Positions 7,392 to 14,991 of a stretch of 16,703 bases of DNA are shown piece by piece. The stretch lies in the NCBI GenBank assembly GCA_039188505.1, contig JBCCZC010000078.1:1-16703 (forward strand). The letters run 5' to 3'. Under the pieces are notes generated by a model. The model had not been told where the DNA came from, did not search any database, and saw only the letters and a program-made list of their open reading frames with translations. Position 1 is the first letter of the stretch. Each line of letters begins with the position of its first letter. The stretch is from JBCCZC01 sp039188505 (GTDB taxonomy: Bacteria; Pseudomonadota; Gammaproteobacteria; Xanthomonadales; SZUA-38). The position numbers were made by a program, and so were the translations under genes.

Positions 7392-7874
7392 ATGCCATCC
7401 TTCGATGTCGTTTCTGAAGTTGATCACCACGAGCTCTCCAATGCCGTCGACCAGGCCAACCGTGAGGTCGACAACCGGTTCGACTTCAAGGGCACCGGCG
7501 CGCGCTTAGAGCTCGACGGCAACGCCATCGTGCTGAAGGCGCAGGCCGATTTCCAGCTCCAGCAGATGCTCGACATGCTGTACCAGAAGCTCACCAAGCG
7601 CGGCATCGACCTCGGCGCGGCCGATGCGGGGGAGCCCGACGTCCAGCTCAGCGCGGCGACCCAGGTCGTCACCATCCGGGAGGGCATCGACAGCGCCCTG
7701 GCGAAGGACATCGTCAAGCGGGTGAAGGCCTCGAAGATCAAGGTTCAAGCTTCGATCCAGGGCGATCAGGTGCGCGTTACCGGCAAGAAGCGGGACGATC
7801 TCCAGCAGGTCATCGCCCTGCTTAAGGGCGGCGAGATCGAACAGCCCCTGCAGTACAAGAACTTCCGCGACTGA
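7392..7874 (+). CDS. yajQ: YajQ family nucleotide/cyclic di-GMP-binding protein
   Basis: This 160-residue cytosolic protein matches YajQ almost end to end. It opens with MPSFDVVSEVD, continues with HELSNAVDQANREVDNRFDF at about 12-31, and ends with QPLQYKNFRD. YajQ has two ferredoxin-like domains; in Xanthomonas and Pseudomonas, homologues bind cyclic di-GMP and affect virulence and transcription, while other members are described as nucleotide- or RNA-binding. The open frame extends upstream, but that part is Ser/Arg-rich shadow. ATG 7392 gives the standard family start, with AGGA at 7376-7379, a longish 12-base spacer. It appears monocistronic, diverging from the 102-residue gene and converging on the DUF1329 gene 26 bp away. 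Confidence 0.95.
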   Translation: MPSFDVVSEVDHHELSNAVDQANREVDNRFDFKGTGARLELDGNAIVLKAQADFQLQQMLDMLYQKLTKRGIDLGAADAGEPDVQLSAATQVVTIREGIDSALAKDIVKRVKASKIKVQASIQGDQVRVTGKKRDDLQQVIALLKGGEIEQPLQYKNFRD

Positions 7875-7900
7875 TCCCCGGTCCGGTTGGAACTCCGACT

Positions 7901-9229
7901 TCAACGGGCGAAACGCCGCAGGCCCGACGGGTTGAACCGACCGGCGGACGGAATCTCCGTCGTGTGGATCGGCGCGGCCGCCGGTGACGACGCCAACCCC
8001 TGCACGGCGTAGCGGCGCGCCTTGAGATCGTGGAACACGTAGGCGACGGGCAGCGTCGCCGGGACCTCGTAGTAATTCTTCGGGTAGTTCACGCCCACGC
8101 GCCATAGGGAGCCGTCGGCGTCATAGCTCTCGGCCACGAGGGCGGTCCAGCTGTCCGCGTCCACGTAGAGCACGCGCCGGTGGTAGGGGTGGCGCCATTC
8201 CTCGCGCAGCCGGCCTTCGATGATCCAGACCCGGTGGACCTCATAACGCAGGGCGTCCGGGGCGAGGTGGCCCGGCAGGGCGAGTTCGTCGCGGTCGTAG
8301 GCCGCCAGGCGGTAGTTGTTGTAGGGCACGACCATCGCCTTCCGACCGACGATCTCCCAATCGAACCGCGCCGGTGACCCGTTGATCAGGTCGACGTCGT
8401 CCGCGGTCATCAGGCCATCCATCGTATTCAGTGGCTGGTCGAAGGCGAGCAGCGGGGCCCGCAGCACGCGGCGTCGTCCCGCGTCCCAGGCCCAGCTGCT
8501 GCGGGCCTCGGCCTCCTGGTTGATCGTCTCGTGGACGAGCGCCGCGCTGCCGCTGTTGCGCCCGCTTCCGACGGTGCGCGAGAGGAGCGAGAAGAGGCGA
8601 TTCGTCTGCGGCTCCTCAGCGGCGGGCAAGTAGTAGTCGAAGCGGGCCAGGGTCTCGCGGACGGTCCGGGAGACGCGGCCGTTGGGGTAGACGATCAGGT
8701 CGGCGGACCGGGCCTCGACCGCTTGTCCGCGCCAGCGCGCCACGTGGTTCCAGTAGATCTCCAGAGCGTTCTCCGGCGCCGGGAAGGGAATACCCGCGCT
8801 GGCGCCCTCGAAGCCATTGCCGCCATCGACAAGGGCGGCGGTCACGCCGTTGCGCTCGGTATTCTCGTAGACGAACGCGGGCGCGGAGTGCGAGCGACGG
8901 CTCGGGTAGACGTCGATACGCGCGGTGTCTGCATAGGTATCGAGCAGGGCGCGCAGGCCCGCCGGCAGCAGCTCGCCGAAGTCGCCGGTGTCCGTGGCCG
9001 TAAGCCGGGCAATGGGCTCGTCGTCGCCGAAGGGGTCGGGATGCGTCTCACCGGCGCCGCCATAATCACCCGGGGGCGTGGTGATCCCGCCGCTCCAGGC
9101 GGGTATCCACGGGGCTTCGCCCGCAATCGGGGCACCGAGCGGTGTCAACTCCTCGGACGACGCCATCGTGACGCTGCAGCACGCCAGCAGGCCGAGGAGG
9201 CGGGAGACGGTCCGGATTCGAGCGGTCAA
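7901..9229 (-). CDS. DUF1329 exported protein, possible lipoprotein
   Basis: This 442-residue protein is recognised as DUF1329 by overall sequence, including stretches such as VVPYNNYRL, HRVWIIEGRLREEWRHPYHRR and YVDADSW near the C-terminus. The family is exported, is thought to resemble outer-membrane lipoprotein-carrier folds, and in pseudomonads often sits with DUF1302 and RND/MMPL genes, which are not seen here. The start appears to be TTG 9229: GGAG lies seven bases upstream and it gives a sensible signal peptide (RIR then hydrophobic 8-23). LLA-Cys17 resembles a lipobox; a signal peptidase I site after MA23 is the alternative. The much longer open frame upstream is antisense to the next gene and is rejected. 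It is divergent from the lipoprotein peptidase at 9359. Confidence 0.88.
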   Translation of the reverse strand: MTARIRTVSRLLGLLACCSVTMASSEELTPLGAPIAGEAPWIPAWSGGITTPPGDYGGAGETHPDPFGDDEPIARLTATDTGDFGELLPAGLRALLDTYADTARIDVYPSRRSHSAPAFVYENTERNGVTAALVDGGNGFEGASAGIPFPAPENALEIYWNHVARWRGQAVEARSADLIVYPNGRVSRTVRETLARFDYYLPAAEEPQTNRLFSLLSRTVGSGRNSGSAALVHETINQEAEARSSWAWDAGRRRVLRAPLLAFDQPLNTMDGLMTADDVDLINGSPARFDWEIVGRKAMVVPYNNYRLAAYDRDELALPGHLAPDALRYEVHRVWIIEGRLREEWRHPYHRRVLYVDADSWTALVAESYDADGSLWRVGVNYPKNYYEVPATLPVAYVFHDLKARRYAVQGLASSPAAAPIHTTEIPSAGRFNPSGLRRFAR

Positions 9230-9358
9230 GGCTTCACTCCGTGGCGGGTCTGCGCAGCTTACCGGTCGGCGATCCATTCGCAACCGGAGGGGTTGTCCGG
9301 GCAAGTGCGCCCCCAGACTGCTAGCATGTGCGCCCCTCCCAGCAGATACGGAGACCCC
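9230..9358. promoter_or_regulatory. Divergent promoter region between DUF1329 and peptidase genes
   Basis: These 129 bp must hold the promoters and ribosome sites of both divergent genes. Seen are GGAG for the minus gene (around 9237-9240) and GGAG at 9350-9353, five bases before ATG 9359. TAGCAT (9322-9327) could be a -10 for the plus gene, but the nearest -35-like TTGTCC (9293-9298) is 23 bp away, too far. No operator symmetry stands out. Confidence 0.4.
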
Positions 9359-11563
9359 ATGCCGCTCCATCGAGTCCTTGTTGCCCTGGTTCTTGTGCTC
9401 ATCCTTGCCGCCTGCGGCGACGAACTGGCCCAGACCACGGCCGCCCCCGCAGCCGCGCCGACCGAGCAGGTCGCGACTGCAGCGCCGCAAGCTGCCGGGT
9501 TCACGTACCCGGAATCCCGTACCGTCGACCAGGTCGACGACTACCACGGCACGGCCGTGGCCGACCCCTACCGCTGGCTCGAAGCCGACGTCCGCGAGGA
9601 CGAGACCGTCGCCGCCTGGGTCGAGGCCCAGAATGAGGTCACGTTCGCCTATCTCGGTGGAATCGCCGAGCGCGAGCGGATCGAGGAGCGGCTCACAGAG
9701 CTGTGGAACTACGAGAAGTTCGGCACGCCCTTCAAGGCCGGCGGCGGCTATTTCTATTCGCGCAACGACGGCCTGCAGAATCAGAACGTGATCTTCATGC
9801 AGGACACGGTCGATGGCGAACCGCGGCTCGTGGTCGATCCCAACACCTGGTCCGACGACGGCACGGTGGCGCTGGCCGGCTTCGAGGTGAGCCCGGACGG
9901 CCGCTATGCCGCGATGGCCATTCAGGATGGCGGTTCGGACTGGCGCACGATCAAGGTGCTCGATATCGCGACCGGCGAGGAACTGGGCGACGCGGTGAAC
10001 TGGATGAAGTTCTCGCCCATCACCTGGGCCGCGGACAGCTCCGGCTTCTACTACTCGCGCTATCCCGAGCCCTCCGAGGGCGAGGCTTTCCAGAGCCTCA
10101 ACCATGATCACCAGGTCTTCTTCCACGCCGTCGGAACGAGCCAGGACGAGGATCGCCTAGTCATGGCGACGCCCGACAACCCCGACTGGGGCTTCGCGCC
10201 CTACGTGACCGATGACGGCGCCTACCTCGTCATCACCGTCTGGAAGGGGACCGACGACCGTTACCAGGTCGCCTACGTACGTCTGGAAGACCCCGACGCG
10301 GAGCCGGTCATGCTGATCGAGGGCTTCGACCATGACTACACCTTCGCGGGTAACATGGGTACGCGCTTCTACTTCCGCACCAATCTCGAAGCGCCCCGTG
10401 GCCGCCTCGTGTCCATCGATATCGAGGATGTCGATGCCGGCTGGACCGAACTCGTGCCGGAGACCGAGCAGGTCCTGCAGGGCGTGGGGCTCGTGGGCGG
10501 TCACTTCGTCGCCTCCTACCTGCGCGACGCCAGGAGCGAGATCCGCGTCTTCGGCACCGACGGCGCGTTGGTCCGCGAGGTTGAGCTGCCCGGGATCGGG
10601 AGCGCCTTCGGCTTCGGTGGCGAGGCGGACGACGCGGAGACCTTCTACTCCTTCTCCAGCTTCAACGCGCCGCCGACCATTTACCGCTACGACATCGCCA
10701 GCGGCGAATCTGCCGAATTCAAGACCGTGGACGTCGACTTCGATCCGGCGAACTACGAGGTCCGGCAGGTGTTCTTCGAGTCGAAGGACGGCACGCGCGT
10801 GCCCATGTTCATCGCGCACCGGAAGGGAATCGAGCTGACCGGCGACAACCCGACGCTGCTCTACGGCTACGGTGGCTTCAACATCTCGCTGCGGCCATCC
10901 TTCTCGGTGACGCGGCTCGCATGGATGGAGATGGGCGGTGTCTATGCCGTGGCAAACATCCGCGGTGGCGGCGAATACGGTCAGGCCTGGCACAAGGCCG
11001 GCACGAAGCTGAACAAGCAGAATGTGTTCGATGATTTCATCGCGGCCGGCGAATACCTGGTCCAGACCGGCTACACGAACCCCGATCGGCTCGCAGTGCT
11101 TGGGGGCAGCAACGGTGGGCTGCTCGTGGGCGCCGTCGTCAACCAGCGTCCCGATCTCTTCGCAGCGGCCATTCCCGCAGTCGGTGTGATGGACATGCTG
11201 CGCTTCGACCAGTTCACGGCGGGACGCTTCTGGGTCGACGACTACGGTTCATCGAGCAATGCGGATGAGTTCGAAGCTCTGTACGCCTACTCGCCGTACC
11301 ACAACCTGGTAGAGGGCGTTGAATACCCTGCGGTTCTGGTGACGACCGCCGATACCGACGACCGCGTCGTGCCCGGCCATAGCTTCAAATACGCCGCGCG
11401 GCTGCAGGCCGCCCACAACGGCGCTGCGCCGGTCATGATCCGGGTGCAGACGCGGGCAGGGCACGGGGCCGGTAAGCCGACGGACAAGATCATCGAGGAG
11501 TATGCCGACCAGTGGGCATTCCTCGCTGACAACCTCGACATGGCGTTGCCCGAGGGCTACTGA
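9359..11563 (+). CDS. Prolyl oligopeptidase family serine peptidase, lipoprotein
   Basis: This 734-residue S9A peptidase begins with a lipoprotein signal: hydrophobic 6-16 and lipobox LAA-Cys19 followed by GDE, then an Ala/Thr/Pro linker to about 47. The segment TVDQVDDYHG...DPYRWLE is the usual start of the prolyl oligopeptidase N-terminal region; a seven-bladed propeller follows. The C-terminal alpha/beta hydrolase has Ser584 in GGSNGG, Asp667 in DTDDRVVPGH (with substrate-binding Arg669) and His702 in RAGHGAGKP, a complete triad. It should cleave short proline-containing peptides in the periplasm, anchored to a membrane; Asp at +2 after the Cys could favour the inner membrane in enterobacteria, but Gly is at +2 here, so the outer membrane is plausible. 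ATG 9359 has GGAG five bases upstream. A cUUCGg hairpin lies just after the stop. Confidence 0.95.
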   Translation: MPLHRVLVALVLVLILAACGDELAQTTAAPAAAPTEQVATAAPQAAGFTYPESRTVDQVDDYHGTAVADPYRWLEADVREDETVAAWVEAQNEVTFAYLGGIAERERIEERLTELWNYEKFGTPFKAGGGYFYSRNDGLQNQNVIFMQDTVDGEPRLVVDPNTWSDDGTVALAGFEVSPDGRYAAMAIQDGGSDWRTIKVLDIATGEELGDAVNWMKFSPITWAADSSGFYYSRYPEPSEGEAFQSLNHDHQVFFHAVGTSQDEDRLVMATPDNPDWGFAPYVTDDGAYLVITVWKGTDDRYQVAYVRLEDPDAEPVMLIEGFDHDYTFAGNMGTRFYFRTNLEAPRGRLVSIDIEDVDAGWTELVPETEQVLQGVGLVGGHFVASYLRDARSEIRVFGTDGALVREVELPGIGSAFGFGGEADDAETFYSFSSFNAPPTIYRYDIASGESAEFKTVDVDFDPANYEVRQVFFESKDGTRVPMFIAHRKGIELTGDNPTLLYGYGGFNISLRPSFSVTRLAWMEMGGVYAVANIRGGGEYGQAWHKAGTKLNKQNVFDDFIAAGEYLVQTGYTNPDRLAVLGGSNGGLLVGAVVNQRPDLFAAAIPAVGVMDMLRFDQFTAGRFWVDDYGSSSNADEFEALYAYSPYHNLVEGVEYPAVLVTTADTDDRVVPGHSFKYAARLQAAHNGAAPVMIRVQTRAGHGAGKPTDKIIEEYADQWAFLADNLDMALPEGY

Positions 11564-11570
11564 TCGACGG

Positions 11571-11594
11571 GGGTCGGTCCTTCGGGGCCGGCCC
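11571..11594. terminator. Stable cUUCGg hairpin between convergent genes
   Basis: GGGTCGGTCC, TTCG, GGGCCGGCCC form a 10-bp stem (two G-U pairs in the plus-strand RNA) closed by the very stable C(UUCG)G tetraloop, eight bases after the peptidase stop. No T-run follows on either strand, so it is not a textbook intrinsic terminator. It may end transcription imperfectly, protect the 3' end, or serve both convergent genes. Structure is seen directly; role is inferred. Confidence 0.55.
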
Positions 11595-11621
11595 GCGGCA
11601 CGGTGGGTTCGGAGCGGCGCC

Positions 11622-12104
11622 TCAGGCGAAGCCGACCGGGTTCCACTGGTCCATCATCCGGCGCCGGGCGGCGTGGAGTCGCTCGGACATCAGCTCCGTG
11701 AAGCGCTTGAGCAGCTGATACCCGAAGGACTGGTCCGCCTCGCAGTGCGCGAGGACGGTAGCGCCATCGAACTCGAGCACCTCGGCGTCCGATTCAGCGT
11801 GCGCCTGGAAGTCCCACTCGTACGGCGAGATCAGCCACGACCAGCCCAGCACCTGGCCCGGGCCGAGATTCTGGATGACCAGCGCCGGCCCGGTGATCGC
11901 CGGAACTTCCACGTTCACTTCGCCCTTGAGGAGCAGGTAGAAGTGCTTGGCGGGATCTCCCTGGCGGAACACCGCGTCCCCGCGCTCCAGCTTCCGGCCG
12001 CGCGCGTGATCCGCGAGGTACTCGATGAAGCCGTCCGGCATCTGGCTGAAAAACGGGTTCTTCTTGAGCAGCTCGTGGATGGTGGGGTTCGCCACGGGAC
12101 GCAT
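11622..12104 (-). CDS. Single-domain cyclic-nucleotide-binding-fold protein
   Basis: This 160-residue protein is one cNMP-binding beta-barrel (about 20-120) with a short helical C-terminus (QLLKRFTELMSERLHAARRR) and no DNA-binding domain, unlike the longer Crp/Fnr regulators. The barrel is clear from GDAVFRQGDPAKHFYLLLKGEVNV (42-65). The phosphate-binding cassette is atypical: where Crp has FGE...R-A, this has GPGQVLGWSWL (81-91) and AHAES (101-105), so the usual Glu and Arg that hold the nucleotide are missing. It may bind another ligand or only mediate protein contacts. The start is unclear: ATG 12104 directly abuts GGAG, so GTG 12095, nine bases after that GGAG, could be the true start. 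It converges on the peptidase gene. Confidence 0.85.
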   Translation of the reverse strand: MRPVANPTIHELLKKNPFFSQMPDGFIEYLADHARGRKLERGDAVFRQGDPAKHFYLLLKGEVNVEVPAITGPALVIQNLGPGQVLGWSWLISPYEWDFQAHAESDAEVLEFDGATVLAHCEADQSFGYQLLKRFTELMSERLHAARRRMMDQWNPVGFA

Positions 12105-12471
12105 CTCCAGGTTGATCAGCAGCGATGTGCGGGTTCGCTACGGTAGCGCAACGGCAGGCGCGCGCCAACTGCAGCGGCATGAGCGAAGACTGCGCTTTTC
12201 GTCCGTTCGATTTATTGATCAGAGACAACTTATTTAGCGGTTCATGCAATAAGCTGAAGCCAAGTTGGTGGTGTGGCTCCTCCCCATCCCCAGAAAGCTG
12301 TCCACCGACACGTAGTGCGCGCCGATCACGCCCCCAGACGCGCTCGGCGCCCACGAGACGGGCCGTGACGCCACGGTCCGTCTCCTTTGATTGCGCCACG
12401 GCTTCTTGCCAAGCCTGCGCGCGTCCCCGTATGTTGAGCCAGAGGCGGTCGTCGAGGAGCGACACCAGGCC
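12105..12471. promoter_or_regulatory. 367-bp gap upstream of divergent cNMP-fold and oxidoreductase genes
   Basis: I see no convincing gene here; the open frames are low-quality and overlap one another. CGCTA-cgg-TAGCG (12136-12148) is a small palindrome 30 bp upstream of the minus gene and might be an operator. The patch at about 12200-12260 is clearly richer in A/T than the rest of the window and probably holds a promoter. It includes CTTATT (12229-12234) pairing with AATAAG (12248-12253), and CAACTT (12226-12231) pairing with AAGTTG (12262-12267); the two pairings share bases and exclude each other. I could not place -35/-10 boxes with confidence. Confidence 0.35.
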
Positions 12472-13491
12472 ATGGGATCCCAGGCAATCGTGATCATCGG
12501 CGGCGGACCGGCAGGTCTTGCCTGCGCTCTGTCCCTGCGCAGCCACGGCTTCGACGGGCGCCTGACGCTCGTGGACGGGTCCGATGTCCACGTGCTTCAG
12601 CCGCGCTTGCAGGAGTTCCTGCGTCCCGGCGCCGCGCCGGTGCGCGCGCCCTTCGCAGAGATCGCCGAGCGGATCGGCTTCGACTTCGTACGGGGCCAGG
12701 TGGCGCTCGATGCCGCGCGGCTCGCGAGCCTCGACGACGAACGCGTGCTCCAGGTTGGCGAGCGGCGACTTTCGTTTGACTACCTGGTCGTCGCGACCGG
12801 GTCTGCCCCCGTGCGGCCGGCCCCTCCCGGCGGTCTCGATCTGACCCATCTGCGTCGCTGTGAACGCGGGCGCTCCGAGCGGCCGCGCTGGATCATCGGT
12901 GGCGGGGCGACCGCGGTCCAGCTCGCAACGGACCTGGCTTTCGAGGAGTCCGTGCGGCTGGTCACGGCCGATGACCGGCTGGTGCCGGAGCTGCCCATGG
13001 CTTTCCATGCCGCGGCGATGGCCCGGTTGCACGAACTCGAGTGCGAAGTTGCGCTCCGGACCTGGGTCGACGACGCCCCCTGGGGTTCCTGGTGGCTGAC
13101 CGGGCTGGCACCCTCGCCGGCACTGCGCTGCAATGAATTCGGGCAGGTGCGCGTGCGCCGCTTCGTCCTCGATCGCGTTTATGCCGTGGGTGACGCCGCC
13201 CGCTTCGATGGCGACGGCATGAACATGTTGAGCGCCCAGGCTGCGGTCGCCAAGGGAAAGCACGTCGCGGACGGCATTCGTCGCCGGCTTGCGGGACGCT
13301 TCCAGCTGCCCTACGCGTCGCAGTCGAAGGGCTATGTACTGTCCCTTGGGCCGGACGATGCGATCGCCTGGGTCGGCCGTCCCGATCGCATCGTGCGCGG
13401 GACCGCGGCCCTGACCCTGCACGAGGTCCTATCCGTTCAGTACGCCGCGATGCTTCGCGGCATCGACCTGTATCTTCAGACCGGTTTCTGA
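12472..13491 (+). CDS. FAD-dependent pyridine nucleotide oxidoreductase (NDH-2/AIF-like)
   Basis: This 339-residue flavoprotein has two dinucleotide-binding sites: FAD motif Gly10-Gly-Gly-Pro-Ala-Gly15 with Asp35, and the NAD(P)-type GGGATAVQ at 143-150. ATG at 108-110 and VYAVGDAARF at 236-245 (FAD ribityl contact) complete the two-domain pyridine nucleotide-disulfide reductase fold. There is no redox CxxC, so it is not a thioredoxin- or lipoamide-type reductase. The C-terminus (GYVLSLGPDDAIAWVG at 287-302) recalls type II NADH dehydrogenases and AIFM2-like enzymes, which reduce quinones. It is shorter than typical NDH-2 (about 400 or more), mainly in the middle. ATG 12472 gives the standard MGSQAIVIIGGG start, but GGAG is 12 bases away. 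An exported-protein gene starts 7 bp after its stop. Confidence 0.83.
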   Translation: MGSQAIVIIGGGPAGLACALSLRSHGFDGRLTLVDGSDVHVLQPRLQEFLRPGAAPVRAPFAEIAERIGFDFVRGQVALDAARLASLDDERVLQVGERRLSFDYLVVATGSAPVRPAPPGGLDLTHLRRCERGRSERPRWIIGGGATAVQLATDLAFEESVRLVTADDRLVPELPMAFHAAAMARLHELECEVALRTWVDDAPWGSWWLTGLAPSPALRCNEFGQVRVRRFVLDRVYAVGDAARFDGDGMNMLSAQAAVAKGKHVADGIRRRLAGRFQLPYASQSKGYVLSLGPDDAIAWVGRPDRIVRGTAALTLHEVLSVQYAAMLRGIDLYLQTGF

Positions 13492-13498
13492 GTCCAGC

Positions 13499-14533
13499 AT
13501 GCACCGATACCTGCTCGCAGCGGCGACGCTGCTGCTCCAGTTCCCCGTGACCCAGGCGGCTCAAGCGATCGAGCGACTGCCGCCGGGATCGATCACCTGG
13601 GCCAAAGGCGCCCCTGCGCCAAAGGATCTGGCCTCGCCCGATTATCCGCCAAGCTGCTTTGATGGCCCGCTGCTGCCGAGCTACGCGGAGAGCTTTCGGT
13701 CGGGTACTGCGTTTCACGAGTTCGACGCCGAGGTGGTCGACCAGCAGAACCCGGGCGTCCTCCGAGCACCGGTGAACATCCGCCTGTGGCGGGTTCCCTG
13801 CCACCTTGACGGCTCGGCACTGCTGGTCGAATTCCAGCGCCTCGGCGGTCTGCCGCTCGCGCCGGAGATCGGGATCCGCAACGCCGGGGAGGAGAACGAT
13901 GCCTTCCGCGCGCGGATCTCCTACGAGGCCAACACGCGCATCACGGACGATACGAACGCGATCATTCCCGTGTTCGCGGACTCGGAAAACCGGACGGTCT
14001 ACGTGCTCGCGGCGACGCCCGGCGCCGTGGCGGCGGGCGTGGACTTCGACGGCGAGGTCGACGTGCTCGTGCGAACGCGCGTGTTCGACGCCATCCTGCG
14101 CATGCCCGCCTACGACCCCGCCGAGTATGGCGTGGAGGGCTTCATGGCCGTCCATCCGCGCCTGACGGGAAGCTGGTACAACATCGCGCGCCAGGGCGAG
14201 GGGGTCTTCGTCGAGGTCTTCGAGGAAGATGACGGTGATCGCGGCCTCTTCGTCGCGTGGTACACCTATCGCGACGGCGCGCAGCAGTGGCTGGTCGGCT
14301 CCGCCGAGTTCGCGCCCGGCGCCCGCTCCGTCACCGTTCCGGTCCTGCGGACGTCCGGCGCGAGCTTCGGTTCGGAATTCTCGACGTTCGATGTGGTCGA
14401 AGAGCCGTGGGGCACGTTGACGCTGGGTTGGTTGAGCTGTGCGCGCCTTGAGCTGGCCTATGAAGGCCTCGACGAAGCCGGTTCGCTGTCCCTGTCCCGG
14501 CTCACGACCATCGCCGGCTTCGACTGTCGCTGA
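13499..14533 (+). CDS. Exported protein of unknown function with GSWYN-type C-terminal domain
   Basis: This 344-residue protein starts with a clear signal peptide (about 1-20, cleavage near TQA/AQA). I recognise no domain over residues 21-215. The C-terminal part from about 222 begins LTGSWYNIARQGEGVFVEV and has LFVAWYTYRDGAQQWLVG later, a pattern I have seen repeatedly in secreted proteins of Wenzhouxiangella- and Xanthomonadales-like bacteria, usually as GxWYNxxxxGEGF...W(F/Y)TYxxxGxxxWLxG. Its function is not known to me. Four cysteines (53, 101, 314, 343) could form disulfides in the periplasm. The ATG at 13499 has only a weak ribosome site seven bases after the oxidoreductase stop, suggesting translational coupling. 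Exported nature is well supported; function is not. Confidence 0.75.
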   Translation: MHRYLLAAATLLLQFPVTQAAQAIERLPPGSITWAKGAPAPKDLASPDYPPSCFDGPLLPSYAESFRSGTAFHEFDAEVVDQQNPGVLRAPVNIRLWRVPCHLDGSALLVEFQRLGGLPLAPEIGIRNAGEENDAFRARISYEANTRITDDTNAIIPVFADSENRTVYVLAATPGAVAAGVDFDGEVDVLVRTRVFDAILRMPAYDPAEYGVEGFMAVHPRLTGSWYNIARQGEGVFVEVFEEDDGDRGLFVAWYTYRDGAQQWLVGSAEFAPGARSVTVPVLRTSGASFGSEFSTFDVVEEPWGTLTLGWLSCARLELAYEGLDEAGSLSLSRLTTIAGFDCR

Positions 14534-14607
14534 CGCGGCTCGAGCCGGCTTGACGACGAGCCCACGACGACGACAATGCAGACATTCGAATTCGAAGGAG
14601 AGGCGCC

Positions 14608-14970
14608 ATGCAAGCCCGAATCCTCGCCTGCCTGATCTTCGCCAGCGGTGCGGCCCTGGCCGAGTGCGAACGTCCCTATCCCGTCACGATCCCGGCGGAT
14701 CCGCCGGCCGAGAAGGACGTGATGATGGAGATCCAGGGCCAGGTCAAGACCTACCTGTCCGAGGCCGATGAGTACCTCAAATGCAACGAAGGCGAGCAGG
14801 CCCGGCTCGCGTCAGAGCTGCAGGAGAATACCGGCGGTGCAGACGACATCCAGGTGCAGATCAAGATCCTGCTGACTCGTTACAACAACACGGTCGACGA
14901 GATGCATGTCGTCGGTGACCGCTACAACGCGCTCGTGCGCAGCTACAACGCGCAGGCCGAACCCAACTGA
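14608..14970 (+). CDS. Small exported helical protein of unknown function
   Basis: This 120-residue protein has a good signal peptide (1-18, cleavage after ALA, mature start ECERPYP). The mature part is hydrophilic, mostly helix-forming, with heptad-like stretches at 35-75 and 80-115, and two cysteines (20 and 59) that could pair in the periplasm. I recognise no family. AAGGAG (14595-14600) seven bases before ATG 14608 is a strong ribosome site, preceded immediately by the palindrome TTCGAATTCGAA (14585-14596). It lies 74 bp after the GSWYN-domain gene on the same strand and may be its operon partner or have its own promoter. Convergent with the AEC permease gene 21 bp away. Confidence 0.72.
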   Translation: MQARILACLIFASGAALAECERPYPVTIPADPPAEKDVMMEIQGQVKTYLSEADEYLKCNEGEQARLASELQENTGGADDIQVQIKILLTRYNNTVDEMHVVGDRYNALVRSYNAQAEPN

Positions 14971-14991
14971 GACCGGCCTTCTTGCCCGCGC

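Noticed and set aside
8531..9358. Upstream extension of the peptidase reading frame
   Set aside because: It lies antisense to DUF1329, and the lipoprotein signal peptide at 9359 marks the true start.
9230..10126. Long minus-strand open frame that would extend the DUF1329 protein by about 300 residues
   Set aside because: It is antisense to the well-supported peptidase gene, has shadow-like composition, and the TTG at 9229 has a good ribosome site followed by a signal peptide.
12125..12497. Small open frames on both strands in the 367-bp gap
   Set aside because: Several overlap one another, none has a convincing ribosome site and a protein-like composition together, and none is recognised.
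11794..13422. Minus-strand open frame of about 540 codons opposite the flavoprotein
   Set aside because: Typical GC-rich shadow; the plus-strand frame has clear FAD and NAD motifs, while this one matches nothing and overlaps the cNMP-fold gene in another frame.
12962..14155. Minus-strand open frame of nearly 400 codons opposite the GSWYN-domain gene
   Set aside because: Arg/Ser/His-rich composition of a shadow; the plus-strand gene has a signal peptide and a recognisable C-terminal domain.
14585..14596. Perfect 12-bp palindrome TTCGAATTCGAA next to a ribosome site
   Set aside because: About four perfect 12-bp palindromes are expected by chance in a window this long (another, CGGCTCGAGCCG, is at 14536-14547), so it is noted but not claimed as an operator.
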